DNA of 64,000 nt from contig NZ_JAHDTF010000042.1 of assembly GCF_018531465.1 (NCBI RefSeq), positions 35,603-99,602 on the forward strand, given 5' to 3'. Made by a program: the position numbers and the translations under genes. Below the pieces are notes generated by a model. The model was not told the origin of the DNA, made no database searches, and saw nothing but the letters and a program-made list of their open reading frames with translations. Source of the DNA: Sphaerisporangium fuscum. GTDB taxonomy: Bacteria; Actinomycetota; Actinomycetes; Streptosporangiales; Streptosporangiaceae. Shown here one piece after another: positions 51,557 through 62,634 of the stretch; positions within the stretch are counted from its first letter, which is position 1; each line of letters starts with the position of its first letter.

Positions 51557-53167
51557 TCAGAAGTTGGGGAGGGCGACGCGGAAGGTGGCGCCTTTGCCGG
51601 GGTCGCTGTCGACGGTGATGGCGCCGCCGTGGGCCTGGACGAGGGCGGCGGCGATCGACAGGCCGAGGCCGGTGCCACCGCCGCCGTTGCGGGTGCGGGA
51701 GGGGTCGGCGCGGTAGAAGCGCTCGAACACCCGCTCCGCGTCGCCCGGCGCCAGCCCCGGGCCCTCGTCCGTCACCTCGATCACCACGCTCCCCTCCAGC
51801 TCCCCTACACCGACCCTGAAGGCCGTACCGGACGGGGTGTGGCGGAGCACGTTGCCGACCAGGTTGGAGATCACCTGGTGGAGCCGCGCCTCGTCACCCG
51901 TCACGGTGACCGGCCCGTCGGCGCCGTCGAGCCGTACCAGGTCGATCTCGCGGTCCGGGGCGAGCGTCTGGGCGTCGAGCACGGCCCCGGCGGCGAGGCT
52001 GAGCACGTCGACCGGCCGGCGTTCGAGGGGACGCTGCTGGTCGAGCCGGGCGAGCAGCAGGAGGTCGTCGACGAGGATGCCCATGCGGGCGGCCTCGTCC
52101 TCGATCCTGCGCATCAGCCGGGTGGCCTCGGCCAGGCTCGGCGCCTCGTGGCGGTACAGCTCGGCGTACCCCCTGATGGAGGTGAGCGGGGTGCGCAGCT
52201 CGTGGGAGGCGTCGGCGACGAACCTGCGCATCCGGTCCTCCGACCGGCGCGCCTCGAACGCCGACTTGCGCGCCGCGATCTCCGACGCCTCGCGGTCCTC
52301 GAAGGCCGCCTCGATCTGGGCGAGCATGCCGTTGATGGCCCTGCCGAGCCTGCCCATCTCGGTGCGGCGGTGCCGCAGCGGTACGCGGCGCGACAGGTCG
52401 CCGCCGGCGATCGCGCCGGCCGTCCGTTCGATCTCCACCAGCGGGCGCAGGCTGCGCCGTACCAGCCAGTAGCAGGCGAAGCCGAGGGTGATCAGCACGC
52501 CTCCGCCGACGGACGTGACGATGATCGTGAGCCGGGTGACGGTGGCGTCGATCTCGCCCATGCGGAGGGCGACGACGCGGATCCGCACGCCCTCGGGGAC
52601 CGCGACGGCCCGCCAGCGTACGCCCGAGGCGGACTCCACGGTGAACGGCACCCGGTTGCGGACCCACACCTGCCCGAGGGCCAGGTGGGGAAGTTCGGGC
52701 GGGTCGGCGTCCGGGTTCTCCTGAAGGGTGCGTTCGAGGGTGCCGTCGGGCGCGAGCATGGCCATGTAGAACAGGCCGAACTGCTTCGGCGGATGGGACA
52801 CGCCGGTCTGCCGCGAGGGCGGCACGTAGCTGTCGCTGCGGGCGTGGGAGGCCATCTCCAACTGCCGGTCGACGCGGGTGACGAGGTACCCGCGCAGCAA
52901 CTGGACGGCGAACCCGCCGGTCAGGGTGATCGCGAGGGCGACGAGCAGCAGCGTCCCGGCGACCAGGCGCAGCCACAGCGGCGTCCGGGCGAGACGCCGC
53001 CTGATCTCACGCACGGGCCTGAACCGGCCCGGCCCGGTCTTACGCGCCGGCCCGGATCCGCCGGCCGGCCCCCCCGGTCCGGTCTCACGCACCGGCGTGA
53101 ACCCGCGGGTGGATCTTCCCCGCTCCGGCCCGTGGACGGCGGCAGGTGAGCGGGTGCGGCCGGTCAT
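51557..53167 (-). CDS. Two-component sensor histidine kinase with HAMP domain
   Basis: 536 residues from ATG 53167, overlapping the response-regulator stop (ATGA). A Pro/Arg-rich cytoplasmic N-terminus (~55), transmembrane helix (~68-90), extracytoplasmic sensor (~90-225), second helix (~228-250), HAMP, H-box VADASHELRTPLTSIRGYAELYR, N-box HQVISNLVGNVLRH, and G-boxes DEGPGLAPGD and GGGTGLGLSI. Cognate to the neighbouring OmpR-type regulator. Its signal is unknown; the context suggests envelope stress or an efflux substrate. Confidence 0.93.
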   Translation of the reverse strand: MTGRTRSPAAVHGPERGRSTRGFTPVRETGPGGPAGGSGPARKTGPGRFRPVREIRRRLARTPLWLRLVAGTLLLVALAITLTGGFAVQLLRGYLVTRVDRQLEMASHARSDSYVPPSRQTGVSHPPKQFGLFYMAMLAPDGTLERTLQENPDADPPELPHLALGQVWVRNRVPFTVESASGVRWRAVAVPEGVRIRVVALRMGEIDATVTRLTIIVTSVGGGVLITLGFACYWLVRRSLRPLVEIERTAGAIAGGDLSRRVPLRHRRTEMGRLGRAINGMLAQIEAAFEDREASEIAARKSAFEARRSEDRMRRFVADASHELRTPLTSIRGYAELYRHEAPSLAEATRLMRRIEDEAARMGILVDDLLLLARLDQQRPLERRPVDVLSLAAGAVLDAQTLAPDREIDLVRLDGADGPVTVTGDEARLHQVISNLVGNVLRHTPSGTAFRVGVGELEGSVVIEVTDEGPGLAPGDAERVFERFYRADPSRTRNGGGGTGLGLSIAAALVQAHGGAITVDSDPGKGATFRVALPNF

Positions 53168-53898
53168 TGCCGTGGTGCGCGCAGGACGTAGCCCACCCCC
53201 CGCAGTGTGTGGATGAGCCGGGGTTCCACTGTGTCGATCTTGCGCCGGAGGTAGGAGACGTACGACTCCACCACGTTCCGGTCGCCGCCGAAGTCGTAGT
53301 TCCACACGTGGTCGAGGATCTGTGCCTTGGAGAGCACCCGCCCGGCGTTGACCATGAAGTAGTGCAGCAGCTTGTACTCGGTCGGTGAGAGCTTCACGCG
53401 CTTGCCGGCCCGCCACACCTGGCGGCCCTCCTCGTCCAGCTCCAGGTCGGCGACCTGGAGCCGCGAGGGTAGGTTGAGGTCGGCGCGCGTGCGGCGTAGG
53501 ACGGCCCGGATGCGGGCCAGCACCTCCTCCAGGCTGAACGGCTTGGTCACGTAGTCGTCGCCCAGACCAAGCCCCGTGATCTTGTGCTCGGTCTCGTCTC
53601 GCGCGGTCAGGAACAGCACCGGCGTCCGCCTGGTGCCGGTACGCAGCCGGCCGGCGACCGCGAAACCGTCCATGTCGGGGAGCATCACGTCCAGGACGAC
53701 CAGGTCGGGACGTACCCGCTCGGCGAGCTGCACCGCCTCCCGGCCGTCGGCCGCCGTCAGCACCTCGAACCCGGCGTACCGCAGGGTGGCCGACAGCAGC
53801 TCCCGGATGTTCGGCTCGTCGTCGACGACCAGCAGTTTCGCCTCGGCTCGCATCGCGCGTCCCCGGTCGCCTGATCCGTTGTCGGGCCTGCGTGTCAT
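53164..53898 (-). CDS. OmpR-family response regulator
   Basis: 244 residues; an alternative start at 53853 gives 229. Receiver: LLVVDDEPNIRE (acidic pair), VVLDVMLPDMDGF (phosphoacceptor Asp), LTARDE (Thr) and YVTKPF (Lys). Winged-helix C-terminus: LSPTEYKLLHYFMVNAGRVLSKAQILDHVW and VESYVSYLRRKID. The stretch GLGLGDDYVTKPF looks one residue shorter than the common GLTLGGDDYVTKPF. Coupled to the kinase and, through TGATG, to the DUF5666 gene. Likely binds the CAGG-N7-CAGG boxes between the adaptor genes. Confidence 0.93.
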   Translation of the reverse strand: MTRRPDNGSGDRGRAMRAEAKLLVVDDEPNIRELLSATLRYAGFEVLTAADGREAVQLAERVRPDLVVLDVMLPDMDGFAVAGRLRTGTRRTPVLFLTARDETEHKITGLGLGDDYVTKPFSLEEVLARIRAVLRRTRADLNLPSRLQVADLELDEEGRQVWRAGKRVKLSPTEYKLLHYFMVNAGRVLSKAQILDHVWNYDFGGDRNVVESYVSYLRRKIDTVEPRLIHTLRGVGYVLRAPRQ

Positions 53899-54551
53899 CA
53901 GCCGCCACCTCCTCGATTGCCGAACGCGCCCACGGCGCCGCCCTGGTTGACGGAACCGGCCTTCACGGACCCGTCACCGGCCCGCTGCCCCCGGACGGTC
54001 ACGGTGGTGCCGGGCTTGAGGTCCTTCACCTTGCCGTCCTTGGTGACCTGGACCTTGGTGTCGGAGGAGGTCGTGACGGTGACGACGCCGCCGTCCATCG
54101 TCTGGACGTAGATCTTGCCGCCGTCGACGAGCTTGATCGTGCCGAACGTCACGTCGCCGAGCCCGCCGAAGCCGCCGTTCCCGCCCGCCTGCCCGGATCC
54201 GTTCCCCGGCGCCTGGCCCTGGGCGAGGCCCCCGGCCCCCGGGTACCCGCCCCGGGCGCCGCCGGCGCGCTGCCCGCCGTAGCCTCCGCCGAGCACCTGC
54301 CCCGCCAGGGCCTGCCGGCCGCCGGAGGGGGAGGACGCCCCCCATGCCTTCTGCAGCTGGATGCCGGCGAGCATGCCCGCCACCAGCAGCACCCCGGCCC
54401 CGAGCGCCATGGTCAGGCCGGACATCCGCCGCCCTTCGGGCCGCGCGGCGAGCTCGGCGTCGAGGTCTCCCCCGAACGGCGAGGACTCCAGCAGCTCGTC
54501 AGCCGTCACGGGTTCCTCCGTGGCGTACGGCTTGCGCCTGCTCGTACTCAT
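53898..54551 (-). CDS. DUF5666-type Gly-rich membrane-anchored protein
   Basis: 217 residues: cytoplasmic start, one transmembrane helix (~44-66), a Gly/Gln-rich linker (~75-130), and an OB-like domain (VTFGTIKLVDGGKIYVQTMDGGVVTVTTSSDTKVQVTKDGKVKDL) of the DUF5666 type. Between the permease and the response regulator in the operon. May be a periplasm-side accessory to the pump or a ligand for the kinase; not established. Confidence 0.8.
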   Translation of the reverse strand: MSTSRRKPYATEEPVTADELLESSPFGGDLDAELAARPEGRRMSGLTMALGAGVLLVAGMLAGIQLQKAWGASSPSGGRQALAGQVLGGGYGGQRAGGARGGYPGAGGLAQGQAPGNGSGQAGGNGGFGGLGDVTFGTIKLVDGGKIYVQTMDGGVVTVTTSSDTKVQVTKDGKVKDLKPGTTVTVRGQRAGDGSVKAGSVNQGGAVGAFGNRGGGG

Positions 54552-54578
54552 GATCTCTCCTTGTGCGGTGGCCGTACG

Positions 54579-56592
<2,014 letters not shown>

Positions 56593-56596
<4 letters not shown>

Positions 56597-57768
56597 CGCC
56601 CGCCTCCGCCGCCGATGCGGATCCCGCCGCCGCCCGGGAAGCCTCCGCCGGGGAAACCGCCCTGGAGGTTTCCGGACGTGCTCGTCGTCGCGCGGACGAC
56701 CTGGTCGCCCTCCTTCAACCCCGACTTGATCTCGGTGGTCGTGTCGCCCTTGACGCCGACCTCGACGCGCCTGGTGACCTGCTGCCCGTTCTCCAGGACG
56801 GTCACCGTGTTCTGGCCGCCGGCCGTCCTGACGGCGCTGGTGGCGACCGTGAGCACGTCGTCCGCCTTGGCCACGATGACCTGGACGCTGGTGGTCTGTC
56901 CCAGCCGCACCGACTTCGGCACGTTGGTGAGCGAGATCGTGGCGGCGTACTGCACCACGTTGTTGCTGGTCTGGGAGACCGGGTCGATGAGCGTCACCTT
57001 GCCGCTCGCCGTCACGCCGGGCAGGGCGTCGAACGTCACCGTGGCGGGCTGGCCGACCTTGAGCTTGGTCACGTCGGACTCGGTGAAGTTCCCGACCACC
57101 TGCAGGCGCTTGGTGTCGGCGATCTCGACGAAGCCCCCGGACGAGCCGGAGCCCGACGACCCGGAGGAACCGGTCGAGCCGCCGCCTCCCGCGCCGCCGG
57201 AGGAGCCGCCGCCGGACCCGCTCGAACCGCTCGAACCACTCGAACCGGAGGAGCCGGATCCCGAGGACGAGCCGCCCACCGTGCCGTTGACGGCGGTGAT
57301 CGTGCCGCTGAACGGCGCCTTGATCACCGTTCCGGCGAGGGTGCGTTCGGCGTCACGGTAGGAGTTGCGGGCCTGGATGTACTGGGAGTATCCGGAAGCC
57401 GTCGAGGTGTCGCCGTCCTCCGCCGCGTTCAGGCTCGCCTGCGCGGCGTCCAGGGCCTCCGAGGCCGCCGTGTCGTCGATCCGGGCCAGGATCTGGCCCT
57501 TGCTGACCTTGTCCCCGGCCTCGACGTAGATCTTCTTGACCGTGCCGCTCGTGCTGAAGCTCAGCGAGCGGGTCCTGGCGCTCGCCACCGAACCGGACGC
57601 CGACACCGACGAAAGGACGGTCCCCCGGGTGACCGGTACCGTCATCGGTGCGACCTGGGTGGAGGAGCCACCCGTGAGGGAGGCGTAGGCGACGCCGGCA
57701 CCGCCCAGCAACAGCAGCCCGAGCGCGCCGTTCACGATCAGCGCTCTGCGCTTCGTCGACAGCTTCAC
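56593..57768 (-). CDS. Membrane fusion adaptor of the MacAB-like pump, with Gly/Ser insertion
   Basis: 391 residues from GTG 57768. Membrane anchor (~8-30), lipoyl halves (GTVKKIYVEAGDKVSKGQILARIDD and LAGTVIKAPFSGTITAVNGTVGG), a very short helical hairpin, a ~45-residue pure Gly/Ser/Ala/Thr insertion (~158-200), then beta-barrel (VVGNFTESDVTKLKVGQPATVTFDAL) and membrane-proximal domains; Gly/Phe/Pro-rich end. The adaptor is the first gene of the minus-strand pump operon. A second adaptor is divergent at 57985. Confidence 0.9.
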
Positions 57769-57813
57769 GCCCCCTGAGCCTGGTCCACCCCGCTTGGGCG
57801 AACCTCCGCCGTC

Positions 57814-57828
57814 CCTGAAGGTTTCCTG
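57814..57828 (-). promoter_or_regulatory. CAGG-N7-CAGG direct-repeat box for the pump operon
   Basis: On the minus strand CAGGAAACCTTCAGG, 46 bp upstream of the adaptor GTG at 57768. Two CAGG half-sites 11 bp apart is the arrangement bound by OmpR/PhoB regulators. A matching box (13 of 15 identical) faces the other adaptor gene. Confidence 0.6.
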
Positions 57829-57934
57829 ACAACACCGCACCCTGGTCCCCGCCCGGGGACCCGTACGCAGGCGGCTCACGCGGGCGAGTGCGTGAACCCG
57901 CAGGTAGGCGCACCGGGGCGGGACTTCCGATTTA

Positions 57935-57949
57935 CAGGAAACTCTCAGG
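57935..57949 (+). promoter_or_regulatory. CAGG-N7-CAGG direct-repeat box for the divergent adaptor
   Basis: CAGGAAACTCTCAGG ends 35 bp before the ATG at 57985, with the same orientation relative to its gene as the box at 57814-57828. Probably the same regulator turns on both adaptors. Confidence 0.6.
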
Positions 57950-57984
57950 CCCGGCTGAGCTGGGAGTGACGTCGGCCCTCCAGG

Positions 57985-60435
57985 ATGTCCCGCATGAGAT
58001 CGAGCACTCCGCCGGCCGCCGTACGCGTCGGGGGACTCGCCCTCGCGGCGATCGTCCTGGTAGGCGCCGGGATGGTCTACGCCGGCAGCGGAGACGCCCC
58101 CGCCACCACGAGCGTCGAACTCGCTTCGGCCAGGCGCGGCACGGTCGTGAGCGCGGTGTCGGCGGCGGGCAACACCGTGGACGCCCACACCCGCGACCTC
58201 GCCTTCGGCGCGTCCGGGACGGTGGAGAAGGTGTACGTCAAGGTCGGGCAGAAGGTCCGGAAGGGACAGGTGCTCGCCCGCGTCGACGACACGATCGCCC
58301 GCGAGGACTACACCGCCGCCAAGGCCTCGCTCGCCGCGGCGGAGGAAACGCTCGACAAGCTGGAGAACGGCCAGTCCGCCAGCGGCACGGGATCAGGCAC
58401 CTCCGGCCGTGCCCCCTCGGGCACGTCCGGCCGTGCCCCCTCGGGTACGTCCGGCCGTACCCCGGCCCCCAGCGCCCAGCCCTCCGGCCGCCCCTCGGGC
58501 AACCCGTCGGCGCACCCCTCCGGAAGCCCTTCTGGTACTCCTTCGGAAGGCCCCTCCGGCACCCCTTCGGGGCGCCCGTCCAGCAGCTCTTCTCCTCAGC
58601 CTTCCGGTGTCCCTTCGGAGCGCCCGTCCGGCAACTCTTCTCAGCCTTTCGGTGTCCCTTCCGAGCGCCCGTCCAGCAGCTCTTCTCCTCAGCCCTCTGG
58701 CGTCCCTTCGGGGCGCCCCTCGGGCGGCCCCTCCACGCAGCCGTGTCCCCAGCCTTCGGGCTCGGCGAGCCCGACGCCGACGGTGACCGGGACGGAGGAC
58801 GGCACACCTCCCCCGGTCATCTTCACGATCAGGCCGGACGCGGCCACGCTCGCCGCGATGGAGGTCGGCGTGGCAGAGCCCTCCGACTCGCCGTCCACTC
58901 CTGCGGACGCGACTCCCACCCCCGAAGCCACGCCCACTCCCACCCCGACCCCCACGCCCACACCGTCCGCGAGCTCCGCGCCATCCGCGAGCCCCACAGC
59001 GTCCCGAACGCGCACTCCGGCCCCCTCGAAAACCCGCACGCCGAGGCCCGCCCCCGCACGAACCCGGACCGCCGACCCCGTCCCCTCGGGGACGGGGACC
59101 ATGAAGCCGGTCCACACTCCCCGCAGAAGCGGGAAGCCGCCCCACACCCCGGACACGAACGGGAAGTCGCCCCACACCCCGAACACGAACGGGAAGCCGA
59201 CCTACACCCCGGACACGAACGACAAGCCGACCCACACCCCGGACACGAACGGGAAGCCGACCCACACCCCGGACATGAACGGGAAGCCGGTCGGTACTTC
59301 TGGCGTGGGTGGGGAATCGGCTCGCACTCCTGGCGTGAGCGGGGCGTCGGCCGGGGCCGCGCAGGGGGATGAGGGATCGGGCGGGAGGCCGTCGCCGTCC
59401 TCGTCGCGGACGCCGGTCGCGGTCGATCCGCGGTCCGGCGAGCCCTCCGCCGCGCCCCAGCGGACCGGCTCCCCCAAGCCGACGGTCGCCCCCCGGCACA
59501 CCGCGACGCCGAAGCCGTCCGGCTCCGGTAAGCCGAGCCGGACGCCCACCGCCACCCCGTACCCGAGCTGCGGCACGCCCAGCGGGACCCCGACCGCCGA
59601 CCCGAGCGGGCAGCCGCAGGACCGGTCGGGCCAGGACCGGTCGGGCCAGGGCAGGCAGAACGGACAGGCCGGTCAGGGAGGCCAGGGAGGCCAGGGCGGT
59701 CAGGGAGGGCAAGGCGGTCAGGCCGTGACCACGATGGCCCAGGCCGAGGCGAACGTCAGCAAGGCCAGGACCGTCCTGCAGCAGGCTGAGGACGCCCTCG
59801 CCGGGGTGACCATCAAGGCGCCGGCCAAGGGCACGATTCTCACCGTCACCGGCGTCCCGGGCGCGCAGGCGAGCGCCGGCTCGGCGTTCATCACCCTCGG
59901 CAACCTGGACGAACTGCAGGTCAAGGCCATGTTCTCCCAGACCGACGTGGGCAGGTTGAAGGTCGGTCAGCTCGCCACGGTCGCGCTCGCCACCCGTCCC
60001 GGCACGGCGTACGACGCCAGGGTCACCCACATCGACGTGGCGGCGACCAGCACGAACCGGCTGGTCCAGTACGGCGTGATGATCGCCTTCGACCGGCAGC
60101 CGAAGAAGCTCATGCTCGGGCAGACGGCGACCGTCGAGGTGACGATCGACGAGGCCGACGACGCGGTGTACGTACCGGCGCAGGCGGTGCGGACCAGGGC
60201 CGACGGCGTGACCATGGTGCTCGTCCGCAACGGCGGGCAGAGTGTCGAGCGGGCGGTCCAGGTGGGAGTGCGCGGCGACCAGTACGTGGAGATCCGCTCC
60301 GGCCTGTCGGAGGGCGACCGGATCCAACTGCGGGCGGCGACGGGCGCGGGCGGCTTCCCGGACGACGGCTTCCCCGGCCTCCCGGCCACGCCGCGCACCC
60401 GGACCACCGCCGCCTTGGCGCCACCGCGCACCTAG
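57985..60435 (+). CDS. Membrane fusion adaptor split by a ~450-residue low-complexity insertion
   Basis: 816 residues, about twice the usual length. The ends are a normal adaptor: membrane anchor (~15-35), first lipoyl half (GTVEKVYVKVGQKVRKGQVLARVDD), first hairpin helix (TAAKASLAAAEETLDKLENG, to ~130); then after residue ~580 the returning helix (AQAEANVSKARTVLQQAEDAL), second lipoyl half (AGVTIKAPAKGTILTVTG), beta-barrel and membrane-proximal domains. Between them, ~130-580 is Ser/Pro/Thr/Gly repeats: GTSGRAPS units, PSGVPSERPS units, TPTPTP, five 10-residue HTPDTNGKPT units, and GGQ repeats. The insertion sits exactly at the hairpin tip and could reach through or along the thick cell wall. 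Confidence 0.88.
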   Translation: MSRMRSSTPPAAVRVGGLALAAIVLVGAGMVYAGSGDAPATTSVELASARRGTVVSAVSAAGNTVDAHTRDLAFGASGTVEKVYVKVGQKVRKGQVLARVDDTIAREDYTAAKASLAAAEETLDKLENGQSASGTGSGTSGRAPSGTSGRAPSGTSGRTPAPSAQPSGRPSGNPSAHPSGSPSGTPSEGPSGTPSGRPSSSSSPQPSGVPSERPSGNSSQPFGVPSERPSSSSSPQPSGVPSGRPSGGPSTQPCPQPSGSASPTPTVTGTEDGTPPPVIFTIRPDAATLAAMEVGVAEPSDSPSTPADATPTPEATPTPTPTPTPTPSASSAPSASPTASRTRTPAPSKTRTPRPAPARTRTADPVPSGTGTMKPVHTPRRSGKPPHTPDTNGKSPHTPNTNGKPTYTPDTNDKPTHTPDTNGKPTHTPDMNGKPVGTSGVGGESARTPGVSGASAGAAQGDEGSGGRPSPSSSRTPVAVDPRSGEPSAAPQRTGSPKPTVAPRHTATPKPSGSGKPSRTPTATPYPSCGTPSGTPTADPSGQPQDRSGQDRSGQGRQNGQAGQGGQGGQGGQGGQGGQAVTTMAQAEANVSKARTVLQQAEDALAGVTIKAPAKGTILTVTGVPGAQASAGSAFITLGNLDELQVKAMFSQTDVGRLKVGQLATVALATRPGTAYDARVTHIDVAATSTNRLVQYGVMIAFDRQPKKLMLGQTATVEVTIDEADDAVYVPAQAVRTRADGVTMVLVRNGGQSVERAVQVGVRGDQYVEIRSGLSEGDRIQLRAATGAGGFPDDGFPGLPATPRTRTTAALAPPRT
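59131..59280 (+). repeat. 30-bp tandem repeat, five copies, inside the split adaptor gene
   Basis: Units start at 59131, 59161, 59191, 59221 and 59251; a degenerate sixth begins at 59281. Each encodes a 10-residue unit such as GKPTHTPDTN. Differences are few, which suggests recent expansion. Copy number is likely to vary between strains. Confidence 0.9.
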
Positions 60436-60631
60436 ACCACCGCCACCGCGCACCTGAACCACCGCCACCCCGGCGCCACCGCGCACCTGAACCACCGCCG
60501 CCCCGGCGCCCTCCCGTACCTGCTTGAACATCTGGGATATTCTGATCCAGAAAATCCGATCATCGCAGGTCGGAGGCACCCTTCCCTATTGACGATCTTC
60601 AGAGCTGATTCCCGGCTGAATACCGAGGTTG

Positions 60632-62620
60632 ATGGACATCGCCACCAACGATCCGGACCTTACGGGGGTACTGCTGTCCACCCCGGGAACCTGGATCAGT
60701 GCGGGGAAAGGCGTCCGGGAGGCTGCTGACGATCTGGCCGAGGGCGTGGACAGGTTCTGCCGGTTCATGGACGAGCGACCTTTCAGCCAGGACGATCTCG
60801 GCCGGGCGCTGTTCGAGGGCGATTCCGAGAAGAGCATGCCGGGGTTCGCCCAACTACGCGACGACCTGCTGAAAGACCTGGTCACGGCGGTGAACCTGCT
60901 GCGCGGGATGGCGGCCGGAATGGTCGTCGCCGCGTGCGGGCAGGCGGCGGCCGAGAACGCGAACACCGGGATGGTGGCCGGGATATTCGGCACCGGGGGC
61001 AGGCGTGCCGCAGCCGGGATCCCCTACGGGCAGTCGTGCCCGAGATGGCTGACGGATCCGGAGGAGTACGAGCCCCCGCTGGGCCCAGGCGGCCTGCCGG
61101 CGACCACACCACCGCCTGGCTTCGTGAGCCAGACGATCTGGTTCCTCGAGTCCCTAGGGTGCGCGTCCGCGTGGCCTGATGGTGATCTCGACGGTGTGGC
61201 GCGGCTGCGGGATGCCGCGGCGGCGATGGGACGCATGGTCGGCGATGTCCAGGAGCAGATCGCCGGTCAGGCCGGTCGTGTGACCGGCCCCGGGTCCGCG
61301 CTGGCCACGGCCGCGTTCGGACGGGCCGCGCGGGTGGTGCACGGCGAGCAGGGGCAGCTGGCGGACCTGCGGCGGCGGTGCGAGCGTCTCGCCGACTGCG
61401 GCCAGATCGCCCATGACGCGATCGTTAAGGCCAGAGAGAAGTTCGTGGCATGCGCGGCGTTCGTGGTGGCGCTGATGCTCCTTTCGAGGCTACTGGCCCC
61501 CCGGCTCGGCCCGTTGCTCGACGTCGTGGTGAAGAAGCTGATCCGCGCGGAGGGCCTCGCATTGCGGATCACCCTGCTGATGATCCGTCAGGCCGCGCTC
61601 GGCGCGATGTTCTCCGGCGGATTGAGCGTGATCGATCAGTTGTTCGCCACCGGTGCCATCGATGCGGGGAAGCTGGTTCGGGACATGTTGCACGGAGCGC
61701 TCGCCGGCGGGTCGATGGCCGGTGCGCACGGCGCGCTGCCCGCGCTCCTACGCCGAGGCGGACCTGCGCTCACCGGCCTGGCGGAGGCCATGGAGTCGGC
61801 CACATGGGAGCGGGCGTTCTCCCGGATCCTGGTCGGCGGGGCGGTGAGCACGACCGTGCTGGCGGCGACGGGATGGGCCGGCGGCGGTGGCTGGGATTGG
61901 AAGCACGCCGCCGAGATGGGATTCGGCATGGCCGTGCTCAGCACCGGCGCGGGCATCGCCGCCCGAACCTGGCCTGCCCCGCACTACGCGAGCCTGAGGG
62001 GCCGAGGCTGGAAGCAGAGTCCGGCCAAGCGGTGGCATGACGTCAAGTGGGCTTTGGGAATTCTCATGATCACCGCCCCTGTGACCTCTCTCTTCGCGCT
62101 CGCGAAGTTCGCCGAGGACGGAAGGAATCCCTTCTTCCTGCAGAAACGGATCGGCCAGTTCGGCCGCGAGTTCGACGTTCTCAAGGGTCGTACGATGAAG
62201 ATGATCGACGGCAAGGACGGCAGCCTCGGCGCATCGGATCCGCAGCGTACGAAGGTCGGCCGAGCGTGGGCGAAATCCACTTTCGACGAGATCGGCCAAA
62301 TGGCCTACAACGTGCTCGTCAAAGGAAACATGTCGGTCGTGGACAACCGGCCGCTGTTGCTGAGCGACAGACAGAGGACGATAACGGCCCTGGGCCCCTT
62401 TCTGGGTCTACGTTGGAACGAAGCGGATCTGGCCGGGAAGCCCGGCTGGATCGGCCCGTTCGCCAACAAGATCGTAGAGCTCGGTCTCAAGCCGATGACA
62501 CATGCGTTCGACGTGCAACGAGGCTTCACAGGCCTCTGGTACGACAAGAACGCGAGCCTGAGCCTGGATCGAAATCTGCTTTGGGGCTTCATTTCCACTT
62601 ACTGGAAGCGCATTTCCTAG
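60632..62620 (+). CDS. Helical/membrane secretion-type N-terminus fused to a polyprenyl-phosphate sugar-phosphate transferase
   Basis: 662 residues from ATG 60632. Residues 1-~270 are helical and resemble the CpnT/WXG100-like N-termini of actinomycete secreted toxins (WPDGDLDGVARLRDAAAAMGRMVGDVQEQI). About 270-450 holds several hydrophobic segments. Residues ~466-620 match bacterial sugar transferases (PF02397): KRWHDVKWALGILMITAP (re-entrant helix), FFLQKRIGQFGREFDVLKGRTM, and STFDEIGQMAYNVLVKGNMSVV with the catalytic Asp552-Glu553. The usual PQ and GPRP are changed (GQ, DNRP). The C-terminal coding region is less GC-rich. No immunity gene follows. Either an effector acting on lipid carriers or an unusual glycan-initiation enzyme. 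Confidence 0.75.
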   Translation: MDIATNDPDLTGVLLSTPGTWISAGKGVREAADDLAEGVDRFCRFMDERPFSQDDLGRALFEGDSEKSMPGFAQLRDDLLKDLVTAVNLLRGMAAGMVVAACGQAAAENANTGMVAGIFGTGGRRAAAGIPYGQSCPRWLTDPEEYEPPLGPGGLPATTPPPGFVSQTIWFLESLGCASAWPDGDLDGVARLRDAAAAMGRMVGDVQEQIAGQAGRVTGPGSALATAAFGRAARVVHGEQGQLADLRRRCERLADCGQIAHDAIVKAREKFVACAAFVVALMLLSRLLAPRLGPLLDVVVKKLIRAEGLALRITLLMIRQAALGAMFSGGLSVIDQLFATGAIDAGKLVRDMLHGALAGGSMAGAHGALPALLRRGGPALTGLAEAMESATWERAFSRILVGGAVSTTVLAATGWAGGGGWDWKHAAEMGFGMAVLSTGAGIAARTWPAPHYASLRGRGWKQSPAKRWHDVKWALGILMITAPVTSLFALAKFAEDGRNPFFLQKRIGQFGREFDVLKGRTMKMIDGKDGSLGASDPQRTKVGRAWAKSTFDEIGQMAYNVLVKGNMSVVDNRPLLLSDRQRTITALGPFLGLRWNEADLAGKPGWIGPFANKIVELGLKPMTHAFDVQRGFTGLWYDKNASLSLDRNLLWGFISTYWKRIS

Positions 62621-62634
62621 CCTCGATTTTTCCG

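Noticed and set aside
53164..53898. Response regulator damaged by a one-residue loss near DDYVTKPF
   Set aside because: All phosphorylation residues and the DNA-binding domain remain; the site is a loop where length can vary.
59131..59280. Regular 30-bp repeats that could suggest a CRISPR array
   Set aside because: Repeats are directly adjacent with no spacers, keep the reading frame, and encode a 10-residue unit inside a gene.
60436..60520. Repeats of CACCGCGCACCTGAACC after the split adaptor gene
   Set aside because: They continue the gene's final codons beyond its stop and look like a decayed repeat tail, without promoter or coding signal.
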